Shown here: piece after piece, positions 1-5,806 of the stretch | Layout: the number at the start of each line of letters is the position of its first letter | Position numbering within the stretch: position 1 is the first letter of the stretch | Assembly: GCA_902773395.1 (NCBI GenBank) | Contig: CACYEJ010000413.1 | Location: forward strand, 1-7,126 | Length of the DNA: 7,126 nt | Direction of reading: 5' to 3' | Source: an uncultured Ruminococcus sp. | GTDB lineage: Bacteria > Bacillota_A > Clostridia > Oscillospirales > Acutalibacteraceae | Translations under genes and position numbers: made by a program | The notes under the pieces: model-generated | Told to the model about the DNA's origin: nothing | Databases searched by the model: none | Seen by the model: the letters and a program-made list of their open reading frames with translations, nothing else

Positions 1-2
1 TA

Positions 3-53
3 TATAAAATATCGATTTTAGAAAAATGCGAGCGTAAGGAACGTTATGAATAA
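3..53 (+). CDS. Possible C-terminal tail of an upstream gene (partial)
   Basis: One forward frame is open from the window edge to a TAA at 51-53. It would end in about 16 mostly charged residues (…ILEKCERKERYE) and overlap the start of the ATP-grasp gene by 8 bases, as is common inside bacterial operons. A competing frame starting at base 1 ends at a TAG at 19-21 and would leave a 24-base gap instead. The fragment is too short to recognise a family. What the sequence shows is that some upstream gene could end here; which frame is used cannot be decided from the window. Confidence 0.3.
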   Translation, partial: YKISILEKCERKERYE

Positions 54-921
54 TTTGCTTAAAAGTGTAATTTTGACACCGTTTAATATATTGTACAGAA
101 TGGATCCGGCAAAGGAACTGAAAGTTTTATTTCGATTAAAATGCGGCTATGAGCTTGATTTGGAAAATCCCAAAACTTATAACGAGAAGCTTCAATGGAT
201 AAAGCTGAATGATAAGAATCCTCTGCTCCCGAAATGCTGTGATAAGTACGCAGTCAGAGAATATGTAGAAAGCAAGGGCTGTGGCGAGATTCTCAATGAT
301 TTGCTCTGGGAAGGCTTTAATCCGGAAGAAATACCGTTTGATGACTTGCCCGATAAATTTGTTATTAAGGTAACTCATGGCTCTACTTTTAATATTATTT
401 GCAAGGATAAGAGTAAGCTTGATAGAGCAAAAGCTGTAAAGAACTGTCAGAAATGGCTTAAAGCAAAGTTTCTGGAGGCTTACGGCGAATGGTTTTACGG
501 TGTAGAGCGTCCGAGAGTGATTGTTGAAAAATATCTTGATGACGGTACCGGAAGATTAAGAGATTACAAAATCTATTGCTTTAACGGTGAACCACGTTTT
601 ATAGGTTTGGATTCCGGCGATGAATCTAAGGGCGAGCATTATAAGGATATTTACGATACAGAGTGGAATATCCTGCCCGGCTACGAAATGGCATATCCTA
701 ACAGCGGTGTGGCAGTGGAGAAACCAAAGCAGCTAGATGAACTGCTGAAATATGCCCGAATACTGTCGAGTGATTTTCTTCATGCAAGAGTGGATTTTTA
801 TCTTGTTGACAATCACGTTGTTTTTGGAGAAATTACATTCACTAACAGTGCAGGCTTTGGCAGAGTTGAGCCTAAGGAATTTGCCCTTAAAATGGGTGAG
901 TATTTACAGCTTAATCCATAA
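46..921 (+). CDS. TupA-like ATP-grasp protein (putative amide ligase of surface polymer synthesis)
   Basis: This 291-residue protein matches the ATP-grasp family named after TupA, the teichuronopeptide synthesis protein. The family signature KTYNEKLQWIKL lies at residues 43-54. ATP-grasp elements follow in order: a nucleotide-binding lysine and loop at K108-VTHGS, the hinge EKYL at 161-164, DYK at 173-175, RVDFY at 248-252, and the Mg-binding segment E262-ITFTN267. Family members are thought to join a carboxylate to an amine using ATP, and they often sit in exopolysaccharide clusters. A role in attaching an amino acid or amino sugar to the glycan is inference. There is no signal peptide or membrane segment, so it should be cytoplasmic. 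The ATG at 46 is preceded by TAAGGA at 35-40, five bases away. The gene ends just before a terminator, so it is probably the last gene of an upstream transcript. Length fits the family and no key residue appears lost. Confidence 0.88.
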   Translation: MNNLLKSVILTPFNILYRMDPAKELKVLFRLKCGYELDLENPKTYNEKLQWIKLNDKNPLLPKCCDKYAVREYVESKGCGEILNDLLWEGFNPEEIPFDDLPDKFVIKVTHGSTFNIICKDKSKLDRAKAVKNCQKWLKAKFLEAYGEWFYGVERPRVIVEKYLDDGTGRLRDYKIYCFNGEPRFIGLDSGDESKGEHYKDIYDTEWNILPGYEMAYPNSGVAVEKPKQLDELLKYARILSSDFLHARVDFYLVDNHVVFGEITFTNSAGFGRVEPKEFALKMGEYLQLNP

Positions 922-946
922 ACCGATAAACTGAATATTATTCAAT

Positions 947-977
947 AAAAAAGGAGTGATTAGTAAACTCTTTTTTT
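947..977 (+). terminator. Hairpin terminator after the ATP-grasp gene
   Basis: The arms AAAAAAGGAGT (947-957) and ACTCTTTTTTT (967-977) pair over 11 positions with one G-U wobble and leave a 9-base loop. The 3' arm is itself a run of seven T. The GC content of the stem is low, so termination may be partial. The A-run on the other arm means it could also act on the opposite strand. It lies 25 bases after the stop codon and separates the ATP-grasp gene from the CapA-like gene. Confidence 0.65.
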
Positions 978-1006
978 GTTTATAATAAAAATGTTCTGCC
1001 GCAGAT

Positions 1007-1035
1007 TTGAAACTGTGTCAAAACTTTTTTAGAAT
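1007..1035 (+). promoter_or_regulatory. Candidate sigma-A promoter directly before the CapA-like gene
   Basis: TTGAAA (1007-1012) and TAGAAT (1030-1035) are 17 bases apart, each one base off consensus. Transcription would begin near 1042-1044, which is at or inside the ribosome-binding site and only one to three bases before the GTG at 1045. Either the message is nearly leaderless or this match is chance. A TATAAT at 981-986 is an alternative -10 that would leave a normal leader, but it has no recognisable -35. Confidence 0.4.
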
Positions 1036-1050
1036 GCGAGTTGAGTGTGC

Positions 1051-2112
1051 TTGAGTAAAAAAAAGTTGTTATTTGTAGGCGATTTATTTTATGATTATGA
1101 TTATATCGCTGATGATATAGAAGAGCTTTCAAAATGGATTAAAGAGAACAATCTGGTTACGATTGTAAATCTTGAGGGAGCAATTAAATATAATGGCGGA
1201 AAGCCTATCGCTAAAAGGGGTCCTAATCTTGCAAGTGACGAAACCGTTATAGATGTGTTAAAAAAGCTGAACACAGCAGGAGTTTGTTTGGCTAATAACC
1301 ATACAATGGATTTTGATGCGGCGGCTTTGAAAAATACTATTAGCCTTTTAGATAAAAACGGAATTAAGCATTGCGGCGCCGGTAAAAATTTAAGCGAAGC
1401 CTTAGAGCCTATGGTGCTTAATATCAATGGTGAAAAGCTCTCGTTTCTTAACTTTGGCTGGGATATTGAGGAAACCGTGTATGCAGATGAGCAAAGTGCC
1501 GGCTGTGCCCCTAGAAATGAAGATATTATATTGAAAAATATAAAAAATGCGTCAAAGAATTGTGAGCGTGTGTTTGTGTGTCTGCATTGGGGATTTGAGT
1601 ATAACAGACTTCCTATGCCGTATGATATAGCATTGGCTCATAAGATGATTGACAGCGGTGCAGAGCTTATTATCGGACATCATCCTCATTGTGTGCAGCC
1701 TTTTGAGATTTATAAGGAGAAGCCTATTTATTATTCTCTCGGAAATTTCTACTTTGCAGGCAGAAGGCAGCGTTTTAAAAAGGAGTTTTCAGACAGCATA
1801 ACGAATCAATCGGACTATGGTGCGATGATTGTTTATGATATATCAGAGCATTCAACAGAAAACTATCTGATAAAATATGACAGAGCCTCGCAGAAATCGG
1901 TAATTCTGCCGTGTAAAGATGATAGTGTGTTAGAGGATATCAGCACAGTTGAGTATACTTCTCCTGATTATGTAAAACGTGTCAAGGACAGAAAGCTGAA
2001 TATAAATCCTGTTCTTACGACAGACGATAAATATAATGAAAAAGAGTTAAAAAAGCTTTTCTTAAAATATGATATAAAAAGGAAAATAAAAAAAATACTT
2101 GGAAGAGGGTGA
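1051..2112 (+). CDS. CapA-family (PGA_cap) metallophosphatase-fold protein, unanchored
   Basis: This protein of about 353 residues belongs to the CapA/PgsA family associated with poly-gamma-glutamate capsule synthesis, which has a calcineurin-like metallophosphoesterase fold. Counting from the GTG at 1045, the motifs are VGDL at 11-14, VNLEGA at 41-46, ANNHTMD at 83-89, HWG at 181-183, GHHPH at 211-215 and SLGNF at 231-235. All expected metal-site Asp, Asn and His positions seem present. The start is uncertain: GTG 1045 is possible, but TTG 1051 lies six bases after GAGTTGA (1038-1044), which resembles GAGGTGA, and gives a natural MSKKKLLFVGDL beginning. Most relatives have an N-terminal membrane anchor. 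This one starts almost directly with the first beta strand and has none, so it is probably cytoplasmic. The last 20 residues are strongly basic (KRKIKKILGRG) and might touch the membrane. It heads a compact set with the next two genes. The biochemical reaction of this family is not settled. Confidence 0.9.
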   Translation: MSKKKLLFVGDLFYDYDYIADDIEELSKWIKENNLVTIVNLEGAIKYNGGKPIAKRGPNLASDETVIDVLKKLNTAGVCLANNHTMDFDAAALKNTISLLDKNGIKHCGAGKNLSEALEPMVLNINGEKLSFLNFGWDIEETVYADEQSAGCAPRNEDIILKNIKNASKNCERVFVCLHWGFEYNRLPMPYDIALAHKMIDSGAELIIGHHPHCVQPFEIYKEKPIYYSLGNFYFAGRRQRFKKEFSDSITNQSDYGAMIVYDISEHSTENYLIKYDRASQKSVILPCKDDSVLEDISTVEYTSPDYVKRVKDRKLNINPVLTTDDKYNEKELKKLFLKYDIKRKIKKILGRG

Positions 2113-2119
2113 GTATTTG
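2104..2119 (+). promoter_or_regulatory. Ribosome site overlapping the CapA stop, deciding the TTG start
   Basis: AGAGGGTGAG (2104-2113) contains the GGTGA core and spans the TGA stop (2110-2112) of the CapA-like gene. The TTG at 2117 follows at normal distance and starts MKKVLIVNT, a typical GT4 beginning. The reading frame is also open from a TTG at 2099, but that codon has no ribosome site. The overlap suggests translational coupling. Confidence 0.65.
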
Positions 2120-3193
2120 AAAAAGGTTTTGATTGTAAATACACTGGGACTTCACTATGAGGGAATCACATCGGTAATTTATAATTTTATAAGTAATATG
2201 GATCGTTCCGGTATGCAAATAGATTTTATTGCCTTTGAGGGAATGAGCCCTGAACTCAAAAAAAGCTTTGAGGTGCTTGGAAATATCATCATCACACCTA
2301 AGCGAAAAAAAGACGTAAAGGGTTACATTGCTGCTCTTAATAAGATATTAGCAGACGGCGGTTATGATATTATTCACATTCACGGTAACAGCGGCACAAT
2401 GTCTATTGAAACCGTACTTGCAAAGCGTTATAAGATTAAGAAGATTATTGTGCATTGTCATAATACAACTTGTAATCACCCTGTTGTAAACAAAATGCTT
2501 ATTCCATTAATGAAATCAACCTCTACAGATTTACTGTCTTGCTCAAAAGCATCTGGAAAGTGGCTCTATGGAAATAGTAAATATACTGTGATGAATAACG
2601 CAGTTAAGCTTGACAGATTTGCATATGATCCTCAGGTACGCAGCGAGTGCAGAAAAGAGCTTGGCATTGATGTGGAGTTTGTGGTTGGGAATATTGGTCA
2701 TTTTCACGAGCAGAAGAACCATACCTTTCTGATAGATATTTTTTCCGAGCTGCATAAGATGTACTCAAACTGTAAGCTATTGCTGGTCAGTGACGGTCCA
2801 AAGCTTGTAGAGATAAAGGAAAAGGTGAAATCACTGGGTTTAACAGATTATGTAATCTATGCAGGCAGAAGAAGCGATCCCCAAAGACTGTATCAGGCAA
2901 TGGATATCTTTGTTCTTCCGTCATTATGGGAGGGCTTGCCGGTAGTAATGCTGGAAGCACAGGCAGCAGGACTTCCGCTGCTTGTTTCCGATACTGTAAC
3001 AACTGATGCGAAATGCTGTAAAACTACGCATTATAAATCGTTGGCAGACGGTGCTAAGAGCTGGGCTGAGGAAATTCTTCGAATGAAAAATGTACTGTCA
3101 TCTCGAAATATCAACGCCCAAAAAGATGTTGCTGAACACGGCTTTGATATTGTTGAAGAAGCAAACAAGCTCAGAACAATATATCTGTCTTAA
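2117..3193 (+). CDS. GT4-family glycosyltransferase
   Basis: A 358-residue retaining glycosyltransferase of the GT-B fold, family 4 type, resembling EpsF-like enzymes of exopolysaccharide synthesis. The N-terminal acceptor domain begins with MKKVLIVNTLGLHYEGITSV and has HIHGNSGT and VHCHNTT (112-118). The C-terminal nucleotide-sugar domain begins near GHFHEQKN (194-201), followed by SDGP (225-228) and the E-x7-E motif E272-GLPVVML-E280, the usual donor-binding glutamates. It would transfer a sugar from a nucleotide donor to a lipid-linked or growing glycan at the inner face of the membrane. Donor and acceptor cannot be read from the sequence. There is no membrane segment. It starts four bases after the CapA-like stop and ends 14 bases before the acetyltransferase start, so the three genes are almost certainly co-transcribed. 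Confidence 0.9.
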   Translation: MKKVLIVNTLGLHYEGITSVIYNFISNMDRSGMQIDFIAFEGMSPELKKSFEVLGNIIITPKRKKDVKGYIAALNKILADGGYDIIHIHGNSGTMSIETVLAKRYKIKKIIVHCHNTTCNHPVVNKMLIPLMKSTSTDLLSCSKASGKWLYGNSKYTVMNNAVKLDRFAYDPQVRSECRKELGIDVEFVVGNIGHFHEQKNHTFLIDIFSELHKMYSNCKLLLVSDGPKLVEIKEKVKSLGLTDYVIYAGRRSDPQRLYQAMDIFVLPSLWEGLPVVMLEAQAAGLPLLVSDTVTTDAKCCKTTHYKSLADGAKSWAEEILRMKNVLSSRNINAQKDVAEHGFDIVEEANKLRTIYLS

Positions 3194-3207
3194 TAGGGAG
3201 TGTGTGT

Positions 3208-3684
3208 ATGCGAATTGTAAAGGACTATCAGGCTTTTTGTTCAAAGGGCGGAATAGGAAAGAAGTTTTCAACATTATTTTTTAATCCCTGTTTTCATAGT
3301 GTATGCTTGTTTCGGCTGTCTAATTTATTTTACAAGATTCACTTATCCGTGATTAGTAAAATAATTTGGTATATAAATAGAATGTTATTTCACGTTGATA
3401 TTGATTATCGTGCTGATTTGGCAGGCGGTTTTGTTTTGGTTCACGGATTGGGAACGGTAATCGGCAAGGAGGTTAAATCAGAAGGCAGACTAATGGTTTA
3501 TCAAGGCGTTACACTTGGCGGAAATAACAACCGTACTCAGGAGCTTGATGACGGAACGGTAATTTCTCAGCCGCTCATAAAAAAGAATGTAAAGATTTAT
3601 ACTAACGCTTCAGTATTTGGACCGGTTGTGATTTCCGAAGATACAATTGTAAAAGCACATTCTGTTGTAACTCATAATATATAA
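3208..3684 (+). CDS. CysE-type left-handed beta-helix acetyltransferase, probably acting on the polysaccharide
   Basis: A 158-residue protein of the serine acetyltransferase (LbH_SAT) type found in many exopolysaccharide clusters. The first 60 residues are hydrophobic and aromatic, as in short EPS members. The beta helix follows. Asp64 (in VDI) and His79 (in VHGLG) lie 15 residues apart like the catalytic pair of E. coli CysE, and YQGVTLGG is at 98-105. Where CysE has Arg-His before Pro to hold serine, this protein has Ser120-Gln121-Pro122, so serine may not be the substrate and O-acetylation of a sugar is more likely (inference). The protein stops at HSVVTHNI, lacking the usual tail of about 15-25 residues with a G-x-PAK motif. 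No such tail is visible downstream in the other frames. Start: ATG 3208 has AGGGAG (3195-3200) seven bases upstream. A GTG at 3202 is too close to that site. Confidence 0.85.
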   Translation: MRIVKDYQAFCSKGGIGKKFSTLFFNPCFHSVCLFRLSNLFYKIHLSVISKIIWYINRMLFHVDIDYRADLAGGFVLVHGLGTVIGKEVKSEGRLMVYQGVTLGGNNNRTQELDDGTVISQPLIKKNVKIYTNASVFGPVVISEDTIVKAHSVVTHNI

Positions 3685-3960
3685 TTCAACTTACTTATAG
3701 CAATCAATGGCTTGTCGGATTAATAATAATCCTCAGAAAGCATATGATGTGTTGAGGTTTAAGAGATAGTAATTTTGCGTTCTGTGTTGAGAAGGACGTT
3801 TGTTTTAGTACTTCTCCGGATTGCTTAGATTGCTGTGAGTAAGTCTGCCGTGTATAATTAGTTTGCTTTATATCTTCTTTTTGGAAAATACAACAGCAAC
3901 TTCTTATCACGGCTTTTTTAGTTGTTAAAAAGAGTTGTATCTTAATGTATAAAAAATTTA
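3685..3960. other. Gene-free stretch after the acetyltransferase
   Basis: No convincing gene is seen on either strand. A 20-codon frame from ATG 3707 (MACRINNNPQKAYDVLRFKR) has no ribosome site, and a 68-codon reverse frame (3704-3910) shows no family likeness and no ribosome site. The base composition up to about 3910 is closer to coding DNA than the very AT-rich stretch that follows, so a decayed gene is possible, but nothing recognisable remains. No clear T-tract hairpin ends the upstream transcript here. Confidence 0.5.
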
Positions 3961-3967
3961 TTTTACC

Positions 3968-3996
3968 TTGACTTTTTTTAAGTCATGTTTTATAAT
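3968..3996 (+). promoter_or_regulatory. Strong sigma-A promoter for the tagD operon, with palindrome over the -35
   Basis: TTGACT (3968-3973) and TATAAT (3991-3996) are separated by exactly 17 bases. This is 11 of 12 consensus positions. Transcription should begin near 4003. The perfect inverted repeat TGACTT (3969-3974) / AAGTCA (3980-3985), with a five-T spacer, covers the -35 and the start of the spacer. That is a plausible repressor site, or a weak hairpin terminator for upstream transcripts, since TGTTTTAT follows. A second TATAAT at 4004-4009 has no partner -35. Confidence 0.7.
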
Positions 3997-4046
3997 ATAA
4001 CTATATAATGTAAATATTAATTCTTGTATTTGAGCATTAATTTAGA

Positions 4047-4062
4047 CATATTAAACAATATG
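4047..4062 (+). promoter_or_regulatory. Small hairpin in the tagD leader
   Basis: CATATT (4047-4052) and AATATG (4057-4062) pair perfectly around the four-base loop AAAC. The stem is mostly A-U and therefore weak. It lies about 45 bases after the predicted transcript start. It may be part of a folded leader or chance in AT-rich DNA. Confidence 0.25.
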
Positions 4063-4131
4063 GCAAAAAACATTGGCTATTAGAGATTTTAATACTTATA
4101 TAGTTTTTATGAACAGGTAATAATTATTTAT

Positions 4132-4177
4132 CGGCAGCAATTTGTTCTAACGGCTGCCGGACAGTATATCGGAACAA
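4132..4177 (+). promoter_or_regulatory. Candidate H-type pseudoknot / structured leader element upstream of tagD
   Basis: Stem 1 is CGGCAGC (4132-4138) with GCTGCCG (4153-4159), seven perfect pairs and the most GC-rich spot in an otherwise very AT-rich leader. Its 14-base loop holds TTGTTC (4142-4147), which is perfectly complementary to GAACAA (4172-4177) just downstream, plus one possible G-U pair (4148-4171). Together these form an H-type pseudoknot with short connecting loops. GAACAA can instead pair with TTGTT (4181-4185), so two exclusive folds exist. No T-run follows stem 1, so it is not an ordinary terminator. It matches no riboswitch class I can name. Function as a cis-acting regulator is inference. 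Confidence 0.4.
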
Positions 4178-4229
4178 CTCTTGTTTACTTTTAATAATAT
4201 CATGTAAAAAAGAGAGGATTTTGAATATC

Positions 4230-4625
4230 ATGAAAAGAGTTATTACTTACGGTACATTTGATTTACTTCATTACGGTCATATTAATCTGCTCCGCCGAGC
4301 TAAGGCTTTAGGCGATTATTTGGTTGTGGTTCTTTCTTCTGATGAATTTAATCTAAGAGAGAAGAACAAAAAGTGCTATTTTTCGTATGAACAAAGAAAG
4401 ATGCTCCTTGAATCTATTCGTTATGTAGATTTGGTTATTCCCGAAGAAAATTGGGAACAGAAGAGAAGCGATGTTCATGAGTATCATATTGATACGTTTG
4501 TTATGGGCGATGATTGGAAGGGAAAATTTGACTTCCTGAAAGAAGAGGGAGTAGAGGTTGTATATCTGCCCAGAACGCCGGAGGTCAGCAGCACACAAAT
4601 TAAGAATGACTTGAATCACAAATAA
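4230..4625 (+). CDS. tagD: Glycerol-3-phosphate cytidylyltransferase TagD
   Basis: This 131-residue enzyme makes CDP-glycerol from CTP and sn-glycerol 3-phosphate in the cytoplasm, supplying activated glycerol phosphate for teichoic acids or capsules. It resembles Bacillus subtilis TagD (129 residues) along its full length. YGTFDLLHYGH occupies 7-17, with the catalytic HxGH at 14-17. IRYVD and IPEENWEQK follow, then MGDDW at 92-96 and the C-terminal RTPEVSST signature at 115-122 (RTEGISTT in Bacillus). The start is taken at ATG 4230, which gives the standard MKRVITYGTFD beginning. The ribosome site AGAGAGGA (4211-4218) is 11 bases away, a little far. A TTG at 4221 is in frame but only two bases from that site. 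It is the first gene after the strong promoter at 3968-3996 and a long leader. It is followed after 47 bases by its likely partner, the CDP-glycerol transferase. Tar-type naming (tarD) is equivalent. Confidence 0.96.
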   Translation: MKRVITYGTFDLLHYGHINLLRRAKALGDYLVVVLSSDEFNLREKNKKCYFSYEQRKMLLESIRYVDLVIPEENWEQKRSDVHEYHIDTFVMGDDWKGKFDFLKEEGVEVVYLPRTPEVSSTQIKNDLNHK

Positions 4626-4672
4626 TTTGATAATTAAGATCAAGTATTACTAAGCAGAGGTTAAAGATTAAT

Positions 4673-5794
4673 ATGAAAAGATTTTTTAAGAAAATGTTAA
4701 GGGTATTTTTGCATATCTTTTGGCTTTTCCCATTGAAGAATAACGCCATAGTGGTGCAAAGCTTTGACGGGACAGCATACTCCGATAGCTGCAAATATGT
4801 TGTTGATTATCTTCACTCTACAGCACAAGGTAAATATAAGCTGTATTGGGTCAGCAAGACCGACAAGTGCAGCGATATACCCGATTATGATGAATTAGAA
4901 ATAGTAAAAAAGCATACATTGAAGTTTTGTTTTGTTTCATTAACCAGCAAAATCCTTTTAATCAATATTTTGCCGGAAAGATATTTACCTTTGAGAAAGA
5001 ACCAGAATGTTATTAATATTTGGCATGGTATGCCTTATAAAATGATAACAGACTCCTCAACCTTCTCAAAGGGAAGCAGCTTCGATGTTTGCTCAATCTG
5101 CCTTTCACACAATGAGTTTTATACAAAAGAGGTACTTCAAAATACTTTTAAATATTTTGGAGAAGTGCTAAATTGTGGAATACCAAGAAACGATATATTG
5201 TTTCAGCCGCAGAATAAAGATGTTCAGGAAAAAGTCAGAAGCTTTTGTAAGCTTTCGGCAGATACAAAAATCCTTCTTTTTGCACCAACATTCAGAGGAG
5301 ATTTTAAGGATACAGAAACAAACCTAGATTACGAGCTTTTACACAAAGCATTATGTGATAAATTCGGCGGCGAGTGGGCAATATTGTTCAGAGCACACCC
5401 AATGCTTAAACTTAATACAAATAAGGTGAAAAATGTTGTAAATGTATCCGGCTATCCGGATATGGCAGAGCTGCTTTTTGCCAGCGATATTCTTATTACC
5501 GATTATTCATCGTCAATGTGGGATTTTTCTCTTGCTTTTAAACCGGTATTTTTGTATACGCCGGACATAAAGGAATACGAAGGAGAGAGAGGTTTTTACG
5601 TTGATATGAAAACTCTTCCGTTTCCTATGGCAGTCGATAATGATGAGCTTTGCAGTTTGATAAGCAAATTTGATGTTTCGAATTATAAGAACTCAGTTGC
5701 AGCTTATCACAAGCAGATTGGAAACTTCGAACAGGGAAAAGCAACAGAAACGGTTGCTAAAAGAATTTCTGAAATTGTCGATAATAAGGATTAA
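4673..5794 (+). CDS. CDP-glycerol glycerophosphotransferase, TagB/TagF family
   Basis: A 373-residue member of the Glyphos_transf family, which moves glycerol phosphate from CDP-glycerol to a membrane-linked acceptor. Motifs in order are WHGMP at 117-121, GIPRND at 169-174, APTFRG at 204-209, RAHP at 240-243 and TDYSSSMWD at 276-284, followed by YEGERGFY. These include the histidines and the TDYSS nucleotide-phosphate site expected for activity. The N-terminus is basic, then hydrophobic (KRFFKKMLRVFLHIFWLF), suiting peripheral attachment to the membrane's inner face. The length is close to the TagB primase (about 380) and far below the TagF polymerase (about 745), but motif content alone does not separate primase, polymerase or side-branch transferase. 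It follows tagD, which makes its donor. The ATG at 4673 has only weak ribosome sites: GAGG (4657-4660), 12 bases away, or AAAGA. It ends 12 bases before the next gene. Confidence 0.92.
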   Translation: MKRFFKKMLRVFLHIFWLFPLKNNAIVVQSFDGTAYSDSCKYVVDYLHSTAQGKYKLYWVSKTDKCSDIPDYDELEIVKKHTLKFCFVSLTSKILLINILPERYLPLRKNQNVINIWHGMPYKMITDSSTFSKGSSFDVCSICLSHNEFYTKEVLQNTFKYFGEVLNCGIPRNDILFQPQNKDVQEKVRSFCKLSADTKILLFAPTFRGDFKDTETNLDYELLHKALCDKFGGEWAILFRAHPMLKLNTNKVKNVVNVSGYPDMAELLFASDILITDYSSSMWDFSLAFKPVFLYTPDIKEYEGERGFYVDMKTLPFPMAVDNDELCSLISKFDVSNYKNSVAAYHKQIGNFEQGKATETVAKRISEIVDNKD

Positions 5795-5806
5795 AGGGTG
5801 TTTACA

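Noticed and set aside
3707..3766. A 20-codon forward frame (MACRINNNPQKAYDVLRFKR) as a small protein
   Set aside because: No ribosome site precedes the ATG, no promoter is specific to it, and it is short enough to be chance. It is mentioned only as possible gene debris.
3815..3836. Direct repeat of GATTGCT as a possible repeat array or insertion footprint
   Set aside because: There are only two copies of seven bases and no flanking inverted repeats or target duplication, so it does not support a mobile element or CRISPR.
3704..3910. A 68-codon reverse-strand reading frame in the long gap
   Set aside because: It starts with GTG without a ribosome site, has a random-looking composition rich in Ser, Gln and Cys, and resembles no family. 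It overlaps no coding signal.
3909..3935. CTTTTT / AAAAAG inverted repeat as a forward terminator
   Set aside because: The T-run is in the 5' arm and no T-run follows the 3' arm, and the stem is six pairs, five of them A-T. It is not a credible intrinsic terminator on the + strand.
4627..4643. TTGAT / ATCAA hairpin between tagD and the CDP-glycerol transferase
   Set aside because: It has only five mostly A-T pairs and no T-run after it, as expected by chance in AT-rich DNA. The two genes are best treated as one operon.
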